Positions 41,873 to 54,668 of a stretch of DNA of 64,000 nucleotides are shown in pieces (within the stretch, counting starts at the first letter, position 1; each line of letters begins with the position of its first letter). The DNA lies in the NCBI GenBank assembly GCA_050084985.1, contig JBITNC010000002.1, positions 16,306,001 through 16,370,000 of the forward strand. The letters run 5' to 3'. A program made the position numbers and the translations under genes. The stretch is from Nageia nagi (lineage: Eukaryota; Pinophyta). The notes under the pieces were generated by a model, which saw only the letters and a list, made by a program, of their open reading frames with translations, made no database searches and was not told the DNA's origin.

Positions 41873-41995
41873 AAAAAAAAAAAACTAAGTTCCATAACAC
41901 ATTCACAAAGGGTTTATTCAAAATGATGTTTTAGAGATTTGAACCCAGGTTGTTGGGTTCAAATTCCAATGTCATAACCAATACACCATTGATCC
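41873..41995 (-). mobile_element. SINE-like element with tRNA-related head and poly(T) tail
   Basis: On the minus strand the head reads GGTGTATTGGTTATGACATTGG (A-box region, plus 41,972-41,985). After a spacer comes GGGTTCAAATCTCT (B-box region, plus 41,933-41,946). About 50 bases later a run of twelve T's ends the unit (plus-strand A's at 41,873-41,884). Plant SINEs have a tRNA-derived RNA polymerase III promoter and poly(A) or poly(T) tails. The head also contains an 11-bp perfect inverted repeat (41,937-41,964). No clear target duplication was found. Confidence 0.5.
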
Positions 41996-42399
41996 ATTCA
42001 TCATCATTCATCCAAATCTTTAGATTTAAGTTCAAATGTGACGTGTTCATAAAGTTATTATGACACAATAACTTCACGAATATGCTTGTAATGCTAGAAA
42101 AATTTATCCATCAAATAAAGTATGTTAGGTTGTCAAAAGCTATCAAGATATATCAAGTTGTTGGGGGATGATTAATCCCTTAGTTAGATAACAACCTTCT
42201 TATTATGTTACAATGTCCTTATTATTATGTTACAACTTCCTTATTATTATGTTCAACTAGTTTTGCAAGAAGAGAATAATCTTTGAAATCCCTTGAAATA
42301 ACAATTGAAGCATTTTTTAGAACTTTTGATAATGAGTGTAATGTTCATATTTTATCATTGTTCCTTTTTCTTACATATGACACCTTGTAGGATCCACTT
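41996..42399. other. AT-rich stretch without a gene
   Basis: No gene is seen. A short triplicated phrase 'cttattattatgtta' occurs at about 42,195-42,250. Confidence 0.45.
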
Positions 42400-43150
42400 G
42401 AGGCTTGACACCTCCCCTTCTAAGGGAGATTCTAAGCATGAGATGATGAAGTTAGGAGTATTTAATTATTATTTGAATGTATCTATAGGCATGACGTAAC
42501 CCCATGATGGGAGACTTATGGGTCTAAGGGACCAATTGTGTGCCCTAATGTGGGACATATGCCTTCTAAGGATAGATAACAATATTTATTAGCATATAGA
42601 TGTGATTATTATCATATCGAGTTCAATTTGTGAGATTCAAGATGAGACATCCATGTATGAATGACTTCGAGGTGAGATCTTAACCTCAAGATGAGGCATC
42701 AAGATATATAGGAGAAGTACCACCATATGGGAGCATATTTGGTTTATTTAATATTTTATATTGGATTCATGATGCAATGTCAAGTTTGTCCTCTTGGTGT
42801 AACATCAAGGGAGGGTTAGTAGGTTGAGGGATCCTACTAATCTATGATTAAGGTATAACATCTTCATCCATCTGGTGGTATTTCAAGGTTACACTTCTAA
42901 CTTGTGGTTTCAAGGAATGGGAAGAGCCTTTTGGTGGAGCATTAAGGTATAAGGGAGTTTAGTTATCCCATTGTTCCCTAAGATCTGGGGGTTTAAGGCC
43001 TTCGTTGTATGATGTCAGCCCTCTTGGTGCATAGTGACCTTATGGAGTTTTTTATTTGGTCTCATAAGCTATACGTCTAGCCCTTTGGGCCATTTGTAGT
43101 GAGATATTGTGCTTGTATTGATACATCCAACCTTATGGCACACTTAGGAA
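42400..43150 (+). repeat. Dispersed LTR-like repeat, copy 2
   Basis: It is related to 6,516-9,120 in the same orientation, matching 'gggagacttatgggtc' and 'gtgggacat..ccttctaagg' and later 'tggtggtatt..aaggt..cacttctaact'. This copy is more compact than copy 1. It lies inside the old gypsy relic, between its RT and RNase H parts. Confidence 0.4.
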
Positions 43151-43979
43151 AATTTTGGATCCATATTTGAGTATCATTTGAGTAATATTTTATCTATATA
43201 TATATTTTTTATTGATGCATGTTTATGTTTGGATTGCTATTTTTTGAATAAATATAATTTTGGAATATCACAATGAGTCAAAAGTTTTTTCATGGGCTTG
43301 TTAACATCAAACAAATTGCAAAAGATCAAGTAAACTAAAGATTGACATACAAATGATCTTTTATGAGAGGTGTTATTACATATGTTGATGCCTTTATTTA
43401 ACATTTTAGATTGATTAGCCATGACATCGAACAGTTCTCAAAAAAAGGTATCAAGACATTTAAAAGGAGATTTGGGTTGATGTGTCAAGATCAAACAGTC
43501 ATCATTTTTACCACATGCCATATTTGATGTATCGAAAAGTCTTTTTCGAGGATAGTTGTGATGTTGGATGATATGTAATAAGTGTTATGTTGAATATTTT
43601 CTTATTTAAAAGCTTTTGAAGGCTTATTTAAGGGATGTATTATGTCATAATGAACTAAGGAGCAGATATATTCCATGTAGTTGCATTTGATGTTGCATAG
43701 AGGCTTCTTTAAGAAGATTCTAAAGGCTTAATGGAATATGTCAACTATTATTTTCTCAAAAAATATATATATATATGCTTCTTCGATACTTTGATAGCTT
43801 AATCCAACACTCAGGATAAGCTGATGGAGAGATCTTACAATGCTTTGAAATAACATCATGATTTTTTCAAGTACATAAAGTCAAGTAGTTAAATATATTA
43901 ATGATTTGGGGAGATATTTTCAAGAAGGTATTAATGAATGTTGTGATGGTGATACTTACATTAATTTGACATATAAATC
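43151..43979. other. AT-rich stretch without a recognisable gene
   Basis: No gene is supported. Given the RT relic to the left and the RNase H relic to the right, decayed pol sequence could be present but is not readable by eye. A short AT repeat is at about 43,764-43,778. Confidence 0.4.
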
Positions 43980-44905
43980 TAAAACATTTATTAGTAAAGA
44001 CTTAGAATTATAGGTTCCCCTATAACATATTTGGTTTCCCAAGATCCTTATATATTAAGACAAGTATAAGATAAAGATCTATCAAGAACACAAGAGTGTA
44101 AATAAATATTTCTCATCATAGCATTAAGATTAACTATAGGAAAAAGCTATTAATTGTAACATTCTACATCCTAAAGGTTTTGTATTATGGATTACACCCT
44201 AATCTCTGGTGCATAATTTAGATGCTCACAAAAAACACATCTTTTAAGGTCATCCACATGGGCTATGTCACTTCAGAAATATGACATAATATTCACAAAG
44301 TAAAAGTTATTCAAAGGTAAACTAATAACCAATTTCATAGCAAATGTTTATCATGATAACACCAATCCCCTTATTGATGAGTGCCTTGACGAATGTATAA
44401 ATATCACACGTGAAGAAGATAACAAGAAATATTCTTTGATGTTTCTAAATGTCTAAATGGGGTAAGGCAGGAATAGTTTTAACATCTTTGGATAAAGGAG
44501 TAATCCATATGGCCTATAGGCTAAGCTCTAACAATAACAACAACATTGTATAAAATGAAACACTCATGTTATGCCTTAAGATATCCACTAAAAATCATAA
44601 AAATTAAAATCTTTGGTGATTCTCAACTTGATGTAAACCAAGTCAAGGAGATCTACAACACCAAAGAGGAGAAACCAATTCCATATAAAGAAATAGTATT
44701 TAGACTTCTACAATATTCTAAATAATATGAGATATATCATAAGGAGTAATAACATGCATTGAATCTTATGGCAAATACAACTTCCCTAGCTCCTATAGAT
44801 ATTGAGGATGAGAAAACATTGCTCATAATAAAGAAATTAAGGAAACCTTTAAATATCCAAGATATTGTTGAAAGATTTTATATCTATTATTGTATAACAA
44901 GTCAT
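43980..44905 (+). pseudogene. Ty3/gypsy RNase H relic (Tat/Ogre-like)
   Basis: Plus-strand fragments read FKGKLITNFIANVYHDN near 44,320, then FFDVSKC-NG near 44,435. After a frame change comes IKIFGDSQLDVNQVKEIYNT, KPIPYKEIVFRLLQYSK and YEIYHKE (44,600-44,740). LMANTTSLAPIDIED and TLLIIKKLRKPL follow to about 44,850. The order (KG..iaDflA, fDGa...G.G, i.GDSqLvvnQv.g.y) is the additional RNase H domain of Tat-lineage gypsy elements and related plant retroelements. Stops are scattered throughout. It is probably the continuation of the RT relic at 40,620-41,260. Confidence 0.75.
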
Positions 44906-45601
44906 GGTAATAATGATCTACTGGTATCATAATATTTATAATATTTGAAATATTAAATCACTACATGAAATTTGATCAAGAATGAGAGAAACATATTACA
45001 AAAATTAATAACTATACATTCCCCAAATACCTGAAATTTGCCTATCATCTTTGTAATTAACATCCCCTTTCTCCTACAATACCATTCCTCTTGCATCATA
45101 TATTCAATCCCCTACACAATTTTGTATAATAAAGGAATAAGTAAAAGAAAGATAATTGCCACCATAATATTAACACCTACAAATAGAATGATAAAACCAT
45201 ATCATTGTAGCTCAAACACAATAAACATCAACTCCTATTTTGACTCTTGCTACTTAAGGTATTATACATTTTTTTTTTCATTTTTCTTTCATTATTGTAT
45301 ATACTCTTTATGTAAGCTACCATATATATTCTTCCCCTTATCCAAGAAATCTTATACATTCTATGTTTCTCTCTCTTTCCTTCTTTGTCATATTGCACAC
45401 CTACATGGTTAGAATTTCACATACTTCTTCCTCACTTCTAGCATATGTGATATATATACTCCATCCATTATCTCCCTTATTTCATATTATTATTATTCAT
45501 CCCTTATAATCTTTCCCCTTTCTCTCCAACATCATCTTAAGGTACTTCAATGAATTTTAAGTTATAAAGCTTCCAAAAACAAAGGAGCATCCCCTTAGAG
45601 A
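44906..45601. other. AT-rich stretch left of the chromovirus insertion
   Basis: No gene is supported. The 124-codon ORF at 45,038-45,412 is rich in Tyr, Ser, Phe and Ile from T-rich DNA and has no recognisable feature. At the very end, a frame reading KLPKTKEHPLREV runs up to the insertion point and continues after it (see findings). Confidence 0.5.
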
Positions 45602-45606
45602 AGTAA

Positions 45607-46016
45607 TGTTAGGATCCCACATCCTAACATTTAAGTGTTAGTATTAGTATTTTATTAAATTATTGACCTATATTGTAAATCGTACTATTGTGATTGTAAG
45701 GGCAGGGCCCAATTTTGCATTACTATTAGGATTAAGGTTAGTTTAATATAAATAGATAGAAGTGTGTGGAGAAATGCATCTTGAATATTATTTTTTACCT
45801 TTGGAGTTGTAAGGAGGTAGCCCTCTCAAAGCGACTTGTGATTCTGTTACTATTCATTAAAATCCTATCCTTATTTGCTTATTGATGCTATTACATGTTC
45901 TATTTAGCAACGTATGCTTTGTTATTTCCAATAGATAGTTATCATTTTCCTATTTCTAATCAATATTCATTTCATTTTTACAATATTTCCCTTTTCATAT
46001 TTGTAGCATCGTAACA
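45607..46016 (+). repeat. 5' LTR of the gypsy element
   Basis: The 410-bp LTR starts TGTTAGGATCCCACATC and ends GCATCGTAACA. A TATA-like 'ttaatataaatagatag' sits at about 45,736-45,752, consistent with the LTR promoter. The 3' copy has the same length. Confidence 0.95.
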
Positions 46017-46018
46017 TT

Positions 46019-46030
46019 TGGTATCAAAGC
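46019..46030 (+). other. Primer-binding site of the gypsy element
   Basis: TGGTATCAAAGC differs by one base from the initiator tRNA-Met complement TGGTATCAGAGC. It starts two bases after the 5' LTR. Confidence 0.9.
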
Positions 46031-46793
46031 TCTTTCCAGGGCCATTTTGTGATAGAAAATTTAAAAAAAAAATTCTTAGAGGTCTAAGCTACAAACCCTA
46101 TACCAGGGGTTTTAAAATATCTAGGAGGATCTATCATTTTTGGCCAAGCACACTTGCCCATAAAGCTGTGTGTGAAGTGAGGTGCAAAAAACTCTACAAC
46201 AATACCCATGCCTCAAATAGAACCCTACACAGAATTGGACTCCATGCATCGAAAGGTATATCAAAGACTATCTAGGCTATAAACAAAAACTAGATAAGAA
46301 CATGTGTTAATCATCTATAAACTATAGTGCACCAACAAGTGTCGTTGGAAAGTTAGTTATCACAAAAGCCATCTCCACAGCCTCTTTCCTTGAGAAAGTT
46401 GGATAGGAGAGGTGTTTAGACAAGCCTACAGAGTAGATAATCCTTACCCTATAATCGTTCCTTCACACAAAAAACCTTGATTCAAAAAGTAGAATGTACA
46501 ACATGCAATTTTTTAGAGCTACCAAAAATAGCAGTTCAAAGGTAGCAAAAACTTCAGAGCTAAATAACTAAAAAATTGTACTATTTTAGCAATTTTTAAC
46601 AAAAGCAGACAGACCCACAGATGTAAAAAAGGAGTTCAAGGGTTCGAAAATCATCATCGGGAGACCTAGCCCATTATGATCAATTTTTTGAGTTAATCAT
46701 TTTGATATATTACACCTATACACTTTTTCGAGCAATTTCTAAAAATAGCAGTTTCCAAAAATATCAACTTCAAAAATAGTAATTTTCAAAAAA

Positions 46794-49700
46794 ATGGCAC
46801 CTGAAATAAGATCCCAAATAGTAGCACAAGCTAACCCTACCATGATTACATTTCAAACTATGATCCAACAAATGGTAGATACACTTACTAGTATATTTAG
46901 AGTAGAAATTCGATAAATACAAACCCTTGATAGTAAATGTGATAGTGTTCAACTAAGTCTTTGTCATATCAACAATGCATCCAATTCACAGCAATTAGGG
47001 CAGTTAGGAAATCCATAAGGGTATCATCATAACTTTCAGAGCCAATAAGGTGGTTTCATTCTTCCCTGCATAACCAAATTGGATTTTCCTTGATTTAATG
47101 GAGATAATCTCACTAGCTGGATTTATAAAGCTAGACAGTATTTCACATTGAACCAAATCCTAAAGGATTTGAAGGTGCACATGGCATCTTTTCATTTGGA
47201 CCATAAGGCTCTCCAATGGCACCAATGGTACTCAAAAATGCATCCTACTCCTTCATGGGATGAATTCACTCAATAATTATTGATCCATTTTAGTCCTAGT
47301 GACTATGAAGATTTCACAGGGGCATTGACCAAGTTACGTCAAACTACAATAGTCAAAGAATACCAAAATCAGTTTGAGAAATTGGTAAATCAAACAGAGG
47401 GGTTAGATGATGCATTTTTCATAAGTTATTTTATTAGTGGCTTAAAAGAAGAAATTAAACTAAAGGTCAAAATGTTTAATCCCAAAACTATGATGGATGC
47501 TATTGCTTTGGCAAAGCTCGTTGAAGATAAAGCCAATGCTCATCAATGAAATGCAAGACCTCCATTCACCAAAACACATAATATTTCCTATTCCTCTAAT
47601 AACACAAGTGCCCCACCATCGAATCACATAATACAAACTAAGAAGTTGACATGGGAGGAAATGGAAGAGCGTTGAAAGAATGGCTTGTGTTATAATTATG
47701 ATGAGAAATTTATTCGTGGTCATCGTTGTACACAACAAAAGTTATATTTACTTAATGTTGATGCTCCTAGTGAAAAGGAATATGAGAGTGCACCCGAAGA
47801 GGTTATAGAGAAAATTCTAGATGAGGAGGCCCCAGTTATCTCTTACAATGCATTGGCAAGAATTACCACCCCTCAAAGTGTGAAGGTCAGAGGGTTTTTT
47901 AAAAAGCACCCTCTCATAATATTGTTGGATTTGAAAAGTACTCATAATTTCATTGATCCACGAGTGGCTAAGGTTACTGACTGTTACATCCACCTTGCAA
48001 ATAATTTTGAGATTATGGTTGGTAATGGAGGAAAAATAACATGCAAAGGCACATGCCACAATGTCAAACTAAGCATGGACCACTATACTTTGAAAAGCGA
48101 CATGTACGCTTTACCACTTGGGGGATGTGATATAGTTTTAGGGGTGGGGGTACAATGGTTGAGGACTTTGGGCAATGTACAGTGGAATTTTGTAGAGCTA
48201 TGGATGACCTTTAAAATAGATGAATAAGAGCATACTCTCAGGGGATTACAGGGTGGATCTGTACAAGTTATGAGCTCACATTACATGGAAAAGATTCTAC
48301 AAAAAATTAGAAAAGGGATGCTGGCATAGTTATACTCTTTATCAATCATCAAATCTAAAATCATAGAGCCTAAGGATCAGTAGCCCATCTTAAGTAAGCA
48401 TTCAAGTACCTTTGAGGAACCAATGGGCTTACCACCCCAGCGATCACATGATCATGCTATCTAGTTGGTGCCGAGAAGTCACCCATCAAACATTCATCCT
48501 TATCAATATCCTTGTTTATAAAAAAATGAAATTGAAAAATTGGTTATGGAACTATTGGATGTAGGAGTAATCCAACCTAGCATAAGCCAATATTCTTCTC
48601 TAATTATATTAGTTCATAAGAAAGATGGTTCCTAATGTATGTGTGTGGATTTTAGGGCCCTCAACAAAATTACCATTAATGATAAATTTTCCATCCCGAT
48701 CATTGATAAATTATTGGATGAACTACATGGGGTAAGATATTTTTCCAAGTTGGACTTGCAATCTGGGTATCACCAAATCTACCTCAAGGAGGAGGATATA
48801 CTGAAAATTGCATTTCGCACCCATGAGGGCCATTATGAGTTCCTGGTCATGCCTTTTGGTCTCACAAATGCTCCATCCACATTTCAAAGTTTAATGAATC
48901 ATGTGTTTCATTAGTTCCTCAGGAAGTTCATTTTAATTTTCTTTGATGATATTTTGATCTATAGTAAGACATGGCAAGAACATGTGGCACATGTTGATCA
49001 AACCTTACAAATTTTGAAGGAACACTAGTTATATGCAAAAAAATCAAAATGTTCATTCGATAATAGGGAAATTGACTACTTAGGCCATGTTATATCTAAA
49101 GAGGGAGTTAAGGTGGATCCATAAAAGAATATTGACATGCAGAACTAGTCTATTCCTACATCTTGGAAAAGTCTTCGAGGATTCTTGGGGTTAACAGGCT
49201 ATTATAGGAAATTTATGAAGGATTATGGCAAGATTGCAGCACCTCTAACCATGTTGTTGAAAAAGAATGCATTCCAATGGTCCCCTCAAGCTGAGGCATC
49301 TTTCCTTAAGCTCGAGGAGGTGATGTGTACCACCTTGGTATTAGCAATGCCAGATTTTTCTAAAACCTTTATGATAGAAAATGATGCTTATGGAGTAGGA
49401 ATCGAGGTAGTATTAATGCAGGAGGGGCGTACCTTATCATTCACTAGTAGAGCACTTTTTGGAAAAAATTTAGGTAAATCCACTTATGAAAAAAGAAATG
49501 CTTACCATCATTCATGCAATTCAATGTTGGAGACTATATCTCATTGGTCACCATTTCATCATCCTCACAGATCATCATAGTTTGAAATTTTTTATCAAGC
49601 AATGCATTTCTACGCTTGAGCAACAAAAATGGGTGACTAAACTACTGGGGTATGATTATGAGATAGTATATCGTAAAGGTAAGGAGAATGTGGTTATCGA

Positions 49701-51136
49701 TGCTTTATACAAGCTCTTTCATCTCTTATTCCTCAATGGTTGGATAAAGTTAAACAAGAGTGGGCAGAGAATAGCTCCACCCAAGAATTGCTAAAATAGA
49801 TCACTTAAGACCCCACAAGTAAACCACACCACACATGGCATGATGGTATTTTGAGATTCAAAGGTCAAATTTTGTTACCATCTCCTTCAAAATGTAAATC
49901 AAAAATACTTATCGAATTACATTCCACACCTACATCAAGACATGCAGGATTTTGAAAACTTATGAGCGAGTGGCATGGTCGTTCTATTAGACAGGTATGA
50001 AATTGGATATCAAGCAATTTATGGTAGCTTATGATGTGTGTCAATGATAAAAGGGTGAGATAGTGGGTACTTCGAGACTCCTTTAACCTCTTCCCATACC
50101 TACCCATACATGGACTGATATCTTAATGGATTTCATTTAAGGTCTTCCTAAATCTCATGGTAAATCAATTATTTTAGTGGTGGTTGATCGGTTATCCAAA
50201 TATGCTCATTTTGGTTCATTGGCTCATCCCTACAAAGCAATGATAGTGGCATAATTATTCTTGGATACAATTGTCAAACTACATGGCATGCCAAAGATGA
50301 TTGTCAGTGATCGTGATCCCCCTTTTACAAGTCATTTTTGGTAAGAGCTTTTTAAATTGCAAGGTACCCAACTAAATATGAGCTCAACATATCACCCACA
50401 AGCTAATGGTCATATTGAAATTATCAATAAATGCTTGAAAACATATTTAGGTTATTTTGCTTCACCATAACCTGTGCATTAGGTACGATGGCTTCCTTTG
50501 GTTGAGTGGTGGTATAATACATATTATCATTCTGCTAGCAAGATGATCCCCTATGAAGCAATGTATGGTCAAGCTCCACCAATAATCACCTCGTATGTTG
50601 CAAGTACTAATAAAGTTCAAGCAGTTGACTCAGATTTAGTTACTTGGGATGATATTCTTCATTTACTCAAGGATAACCTTCAAATAGCCCAACACCATAT
50701 GAAATAATAGGCTAATCAACAATGTGTGGAAAGAGAGTTCCAGGTAGATGACATGGTCTTTCTAAGGTTACAACTTTATTGCTATAAATCCTTAAAAATA
50801 AAAGGCCTTCAAAAATTGGCCCTAAAATTTTATGGTCCTTACAAGGTGTTATAGCGCATTGGCCTAATTGCCTACAAATTAGAGCTTCCTGCTTCTTCCA
50901 AGATTCACCCAGTGTTTCATGTCTCTTGCTTTAAGAAAGTGGTTGGATCAGAGGTTCAGGTTTAGACATAATTACTTGAGTTGGTGGAGGATGGATCAAT
51001 GGTAATTATACCTAAGGCAGTTCTAGATCAATATTCATGACAGCTTCGTAATCACTCCAGCACAGAAGTCCTTATGCAACGGTAAGACATGGCACTAGAA
51101 GATGCAACATGGGAAATCCTTCATCAGCTGCAATAA
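46794..51136 (+). pseudogene. Chromovirus-like gag-pol relic
   Basis: The likely start is ATG 46794 (MAPEIRSQIVAQ). The gag core lies at 47,100-47,549 (WHQWYSKMHPTPSWDEF, FEKLVNQTEGLDD, YFISGLKEEIK). The zinc knuckle (47,688-47,729, CYNYDEKF-RGHRC) has Tyr for its second Cys. Protease (about 47,925-47,960) reads LLDLKSTHNFID, so the DSG active site is lost. RT (48,540-49,140) keeps IFFDDILIYSK at about 48,940. RNase H follows (49,330-49,700). The integrase still shows VVDRLSKYAH, VSDRDPPF and IEIIN (D, D, E). A tail ending DATWEILHQLQ (51,100-51,133) resembles the end of a chromodomain. The frame is constant to about 49,490, then shifts at least twice. In-frame stops are many. Confidence 0.92.
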
Positions 51137-51190
51137 TAGTTTTCATATTTCAAGCTTTGAGGATAAAACTTCATCCTAAGAGGGGTGGCA

Positions 51191-51600
51191 TGTTAGGATC
51201 CCACATCTTAACATTTTAGTGTTAGTATTAGTATTTTATTAAATTATCGACTTATATTGTAAATCGTAATATTGTGATTATAAGGGCAGGGCCCGATTTT
51301 GCATTACTATTAGGGTTAGGGTTAGTTTAATATAAATAGATAGAAGTGTGTGGAGAAATGTATCTTGAACATTAATTTTCACCTTTTGAGTTGTAAAGAG
51401 GTAGCCCGCTCGAAGCGGCCTATGATTCTGTTTCTATTCAGTAAAATCCTATCCTTATCTACTTATTGATGCTATTTCGTGTTCTATTTACCAGCGCATG
51501 CTCTGTTATTTCCAATAGATAGTTGTCATTTTCCTATTTCAAATCAATATTCGTTTCATTTCTACAATATTTCCCTTTTCATATTTGTAGCATCGTAACA
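51191..51600 (+). repeat. 3' LTR of the gypsy element
   Basis: 410 bp, TGTTAGGATCCCACATC to GCATCGTAACA, collinear with the 5' LTR without indels. I count about 34 mismatches, most of them transitions. Confidence 0.95.
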
Positions 51601-51605
51601 AGTAA

Positions 51606-52831
51606 GAAGCTTAATAAGATTAATTAAATTGGGTGCTTTTAAGGTTCATAAGCTAAATTGTTCCTACAAGGAAGTAACTAAATTTAACATCTATGATGTT
51701 AAAAACAAACAAGCCAACAATTAGAATCATAATGCAAACTATCAAGTCTCAACTTACTTCATGGATTTAAGGCAAATAGAAGGAATGAATAAAATATAAA
51801 CGATTTACCAAACAATTGATATGATCTATATGGACTTATTAAGGCTTAATGCTAAATCAAAGAAAGAATAAGAGACAATGTTAAATTGATTCGAATCATC
51901 AACCAAGATATCATGATAGTAAAGGGACTAAACTAGAGGATTATGAATCTAACTTACAACTTGTAGTAGAGGGGCCACCCTCAACTTAATTTGTTACCAA
52001 ATATAATGAAATCTTGATCTTGAAGGATTAAGACAAGTTCTTAATCTCTTTGATCCCAAACACATGTTAGTCTTCAAGCATCTAATATCTCACTATATGT
52101 TACGAGAAAGGTCAATATTATTTCCATAATAACAATTTTCAAAATATTTTTGTCAATTGTTATATTCATTATCTAAGAAAAAAGTCAATAAGATATAATT
52201 ATATTTCATACAAATAAATTCTATAAAATTTGTAATAGTTTAAGAAGCCTATTAAGTAATAAATAAATTAAGTAAAACATCAAATCAACATCTAACTTTT
52301 ATTTGAAGTTTAGATAGACCACAAGTTCATGAATTGATAATTGAACTCATTACTTTCAAAAGAGTTAACAACATTAATTTTCCTCATTAATCAAATTAAA
52401 AAAACAAACTTCAAATAAAAAAATTACCTAGAATTTGAAAGGTGGATGTCCAACAATTTTTAGAATAAAAACCCAATCAAATTTTTATATTAAAAGCCAA
52501 CATGCATTGAGTTCAATAAATAATCTACTCAACCAAATGTGTAAATTTTGTGAATAAACTTATTATGTTACAAAACAAAGGTAAAAAGATTAGGCCAAAA
52601 ATACAAAACACTATCTTATCTAAATGCCCATAACTTTGTGTGTGTGAGAGATATTTATTCATGACGTTTCCAAGCACCTTCAAATTAACAATAAAATAAT
52701 GTCAAAAAAATATTGATCTTTTTACTAAGTTAATTTTTCAAAAGCGAACACGTATACACCATTATTCCTTGACCACCATTATTCCTTTACGAAGAAATCA
52801 ATTTTACCCGGTAGGACGGATCCAAAGTAAA
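51606..52831. other. AT-rich stretch between the gypsy element and H3 copy 2
   Basis: No gene is recognised. The first ~130 bases keep a reading frame that continues from before the gypsy insertion (RSLIRLIKLGAFKVHKLN, NCSYKEVTKFNIYDV). The rest is AT-rich with nothing distinctive until CpG-containing sequence begins near 52,740. Confidence 0.45.
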
Positions 52832-53451
<620 letters not shown>

Positions 53452-53480
53452 AAACGTTCTTGGTATTTGATTTCCATTAC

Positions 53481-53496
53481 GGTGTGTTTCCACACC
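53481..53496 (+). promoter_or_regulatory. Histone-type mRNA 3' stem-loop of H3 copy 2
   Basis: GGTGTG-TTTC-CACACC followed by ACCA (53,497-53,500), starting 29 nt after the TGA, exactly as in copy 1. The 29-nt spacer itself differs between copies, while the hairpin and the next 38 bases do not. Confidence 0.75.
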
Positions 53497-53534
53497 ACCA
53501 TCTTCTCTACGAGGGTTATGTTACCTGGGCCTTA
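53497..53534 (+). promoter_or_regulatory. Conserved block downstream of the stem-loop, H3 copy 2
   Basis: Identical to 32,352-32,389. Similarity ends abruptly at 53,534/32,389. Confidence 0.5.
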
Positions 53535-54006
53535 ATTGTCGTACTCATTTCTCTTCTGTCTCCAACATGTGACGGTTTTTATTTTTTTGTTAGATATCTA
53601 GTTGTTTATTAATCTACATACAATATCTAAAGTTATTGGTGTTGAAACTGTGTTGTGTTTGGTGTAAGTAATGTGGTTGTTTGACATTCGTTTTGTTTTA
53701 GGCTGAGTGAGAGCATATATTTAGCGCATGGTTTGATTAGATGGTTTGTAGCTTAAGGCGTTTTGTCAACCATCTTATCTCTTTGGCGTAATAAGATTTT
53801 TCTCTGGAGGGGAGCCGTGGTACGCATTTTGTTTGTCAAGTTCATTGTAGCGGTAAAGGGTAAAGACAAACTTATCAAAATATTGCGAGGCTCAATGGTA
53901 CCATGAAAATCATAAAAAGCGCAAATGGGGGGTCCGTAGAACCCCTTTTTCTGAAAATTATTCCCTTTACCATATTTTAAGGCTGAATATATGGCATTGA
54001 TTTTAC

Positions 54007-54105
54007 TGTCTTATTGTGTAAGCTATCCGTATTTGTTTGGATGTATTACTACTGAGATATTGGACTGTATTTGATACTGTAGTACGAAAAATATTATGAA
54101 AGGAA
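54007..54105. repeat. Duplicated 3' flank of the H3 locus, copy 2
   Basis: 'ctgtcttattgtgtaagctatcc...tgtttggatgta...' to 'agtacgaaaaatattatgaa' corresponds to 32,842-32,940. The intervening 53,535-54,006 has no gene. Beyond 54,130 the two loci diverge. Confidence 0.65.
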
Positions 54106-54668
54106 TTGGATTTGTCGTATTGTTTGTTGGGTTTTATTTGGTGGGTTCTGCAGGTGGTGTAATGATTGGTAGATCTTATTGGTTTGTCGATCACTCCCAA
54201 CATATAGATAGCCCTTGTTTGGAGTTCATATTGATAGATTTTTTTAAGAGCTTTAAATGATGTTTCAAAAAATTCTTTAGATGAATCAATGAAATAAAGG
54301 TATTCTAGAGTACGGAGAATATCATATTGAAATAAGAGTTTTTGCCTGCCATTGAAATAAAGGTATTCTGAAGTATGTAGAAGATAATGTTGAAATGATA
54401 GAGTTTTAAAAAAGTGGAATTAATGTCGTAACAGCTCGAATTAATGCATGATTTCAAGTTAATAAATTTTTTGTTCATTTTATTACGTCGAGAGGTGTTT
54501 CTACAGCCCCAGCATGGGGTGGAGTGGGGGAGCAAAATGTCGCATGTGAGTCCGTCTGTTAAACAATTGGTGGGAAAATAATTTTTTTAAAATTAAAATT
54601 ATATAGCGGACTGAAATATTAGAAGACACATCTTTTCAAAAATTATTATATAAATGGAAGGAAGAATA

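Larger units (their letters stand above)
45602..51605 (+). mobile_element. Complete, dead Ty3/gypsy (chromovirus-like) retrotransposon with TSD
   Basis: The element spans 45,607-51,600 and is flanked by the direct repeat AGTAA (45,602-45,606 and 51,601-51,605). It has two 410-bp LTRs, a PBS (46,019-46,030), a gag-pol relic with order gag, protease, RT, RNase H, integrase (46,794-51,136), and a purine-rich PPT just before the 3' LTR (about 51,177-51,190, AAGAGGGGTGGCA). The LTRs differ at about 34 of 410 positions by my count, and the coding region is riddled with stops. It is the best-preserved element in the window. Confidence 0.95.

Noticed and set aside
45038-45412. 124-residue ORF rich in Tyr, Phe, Ser and Ile
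   Set aside because: The composition follows the T-rich DNA; no domain or signal is recognisable, and no promoter is evident.
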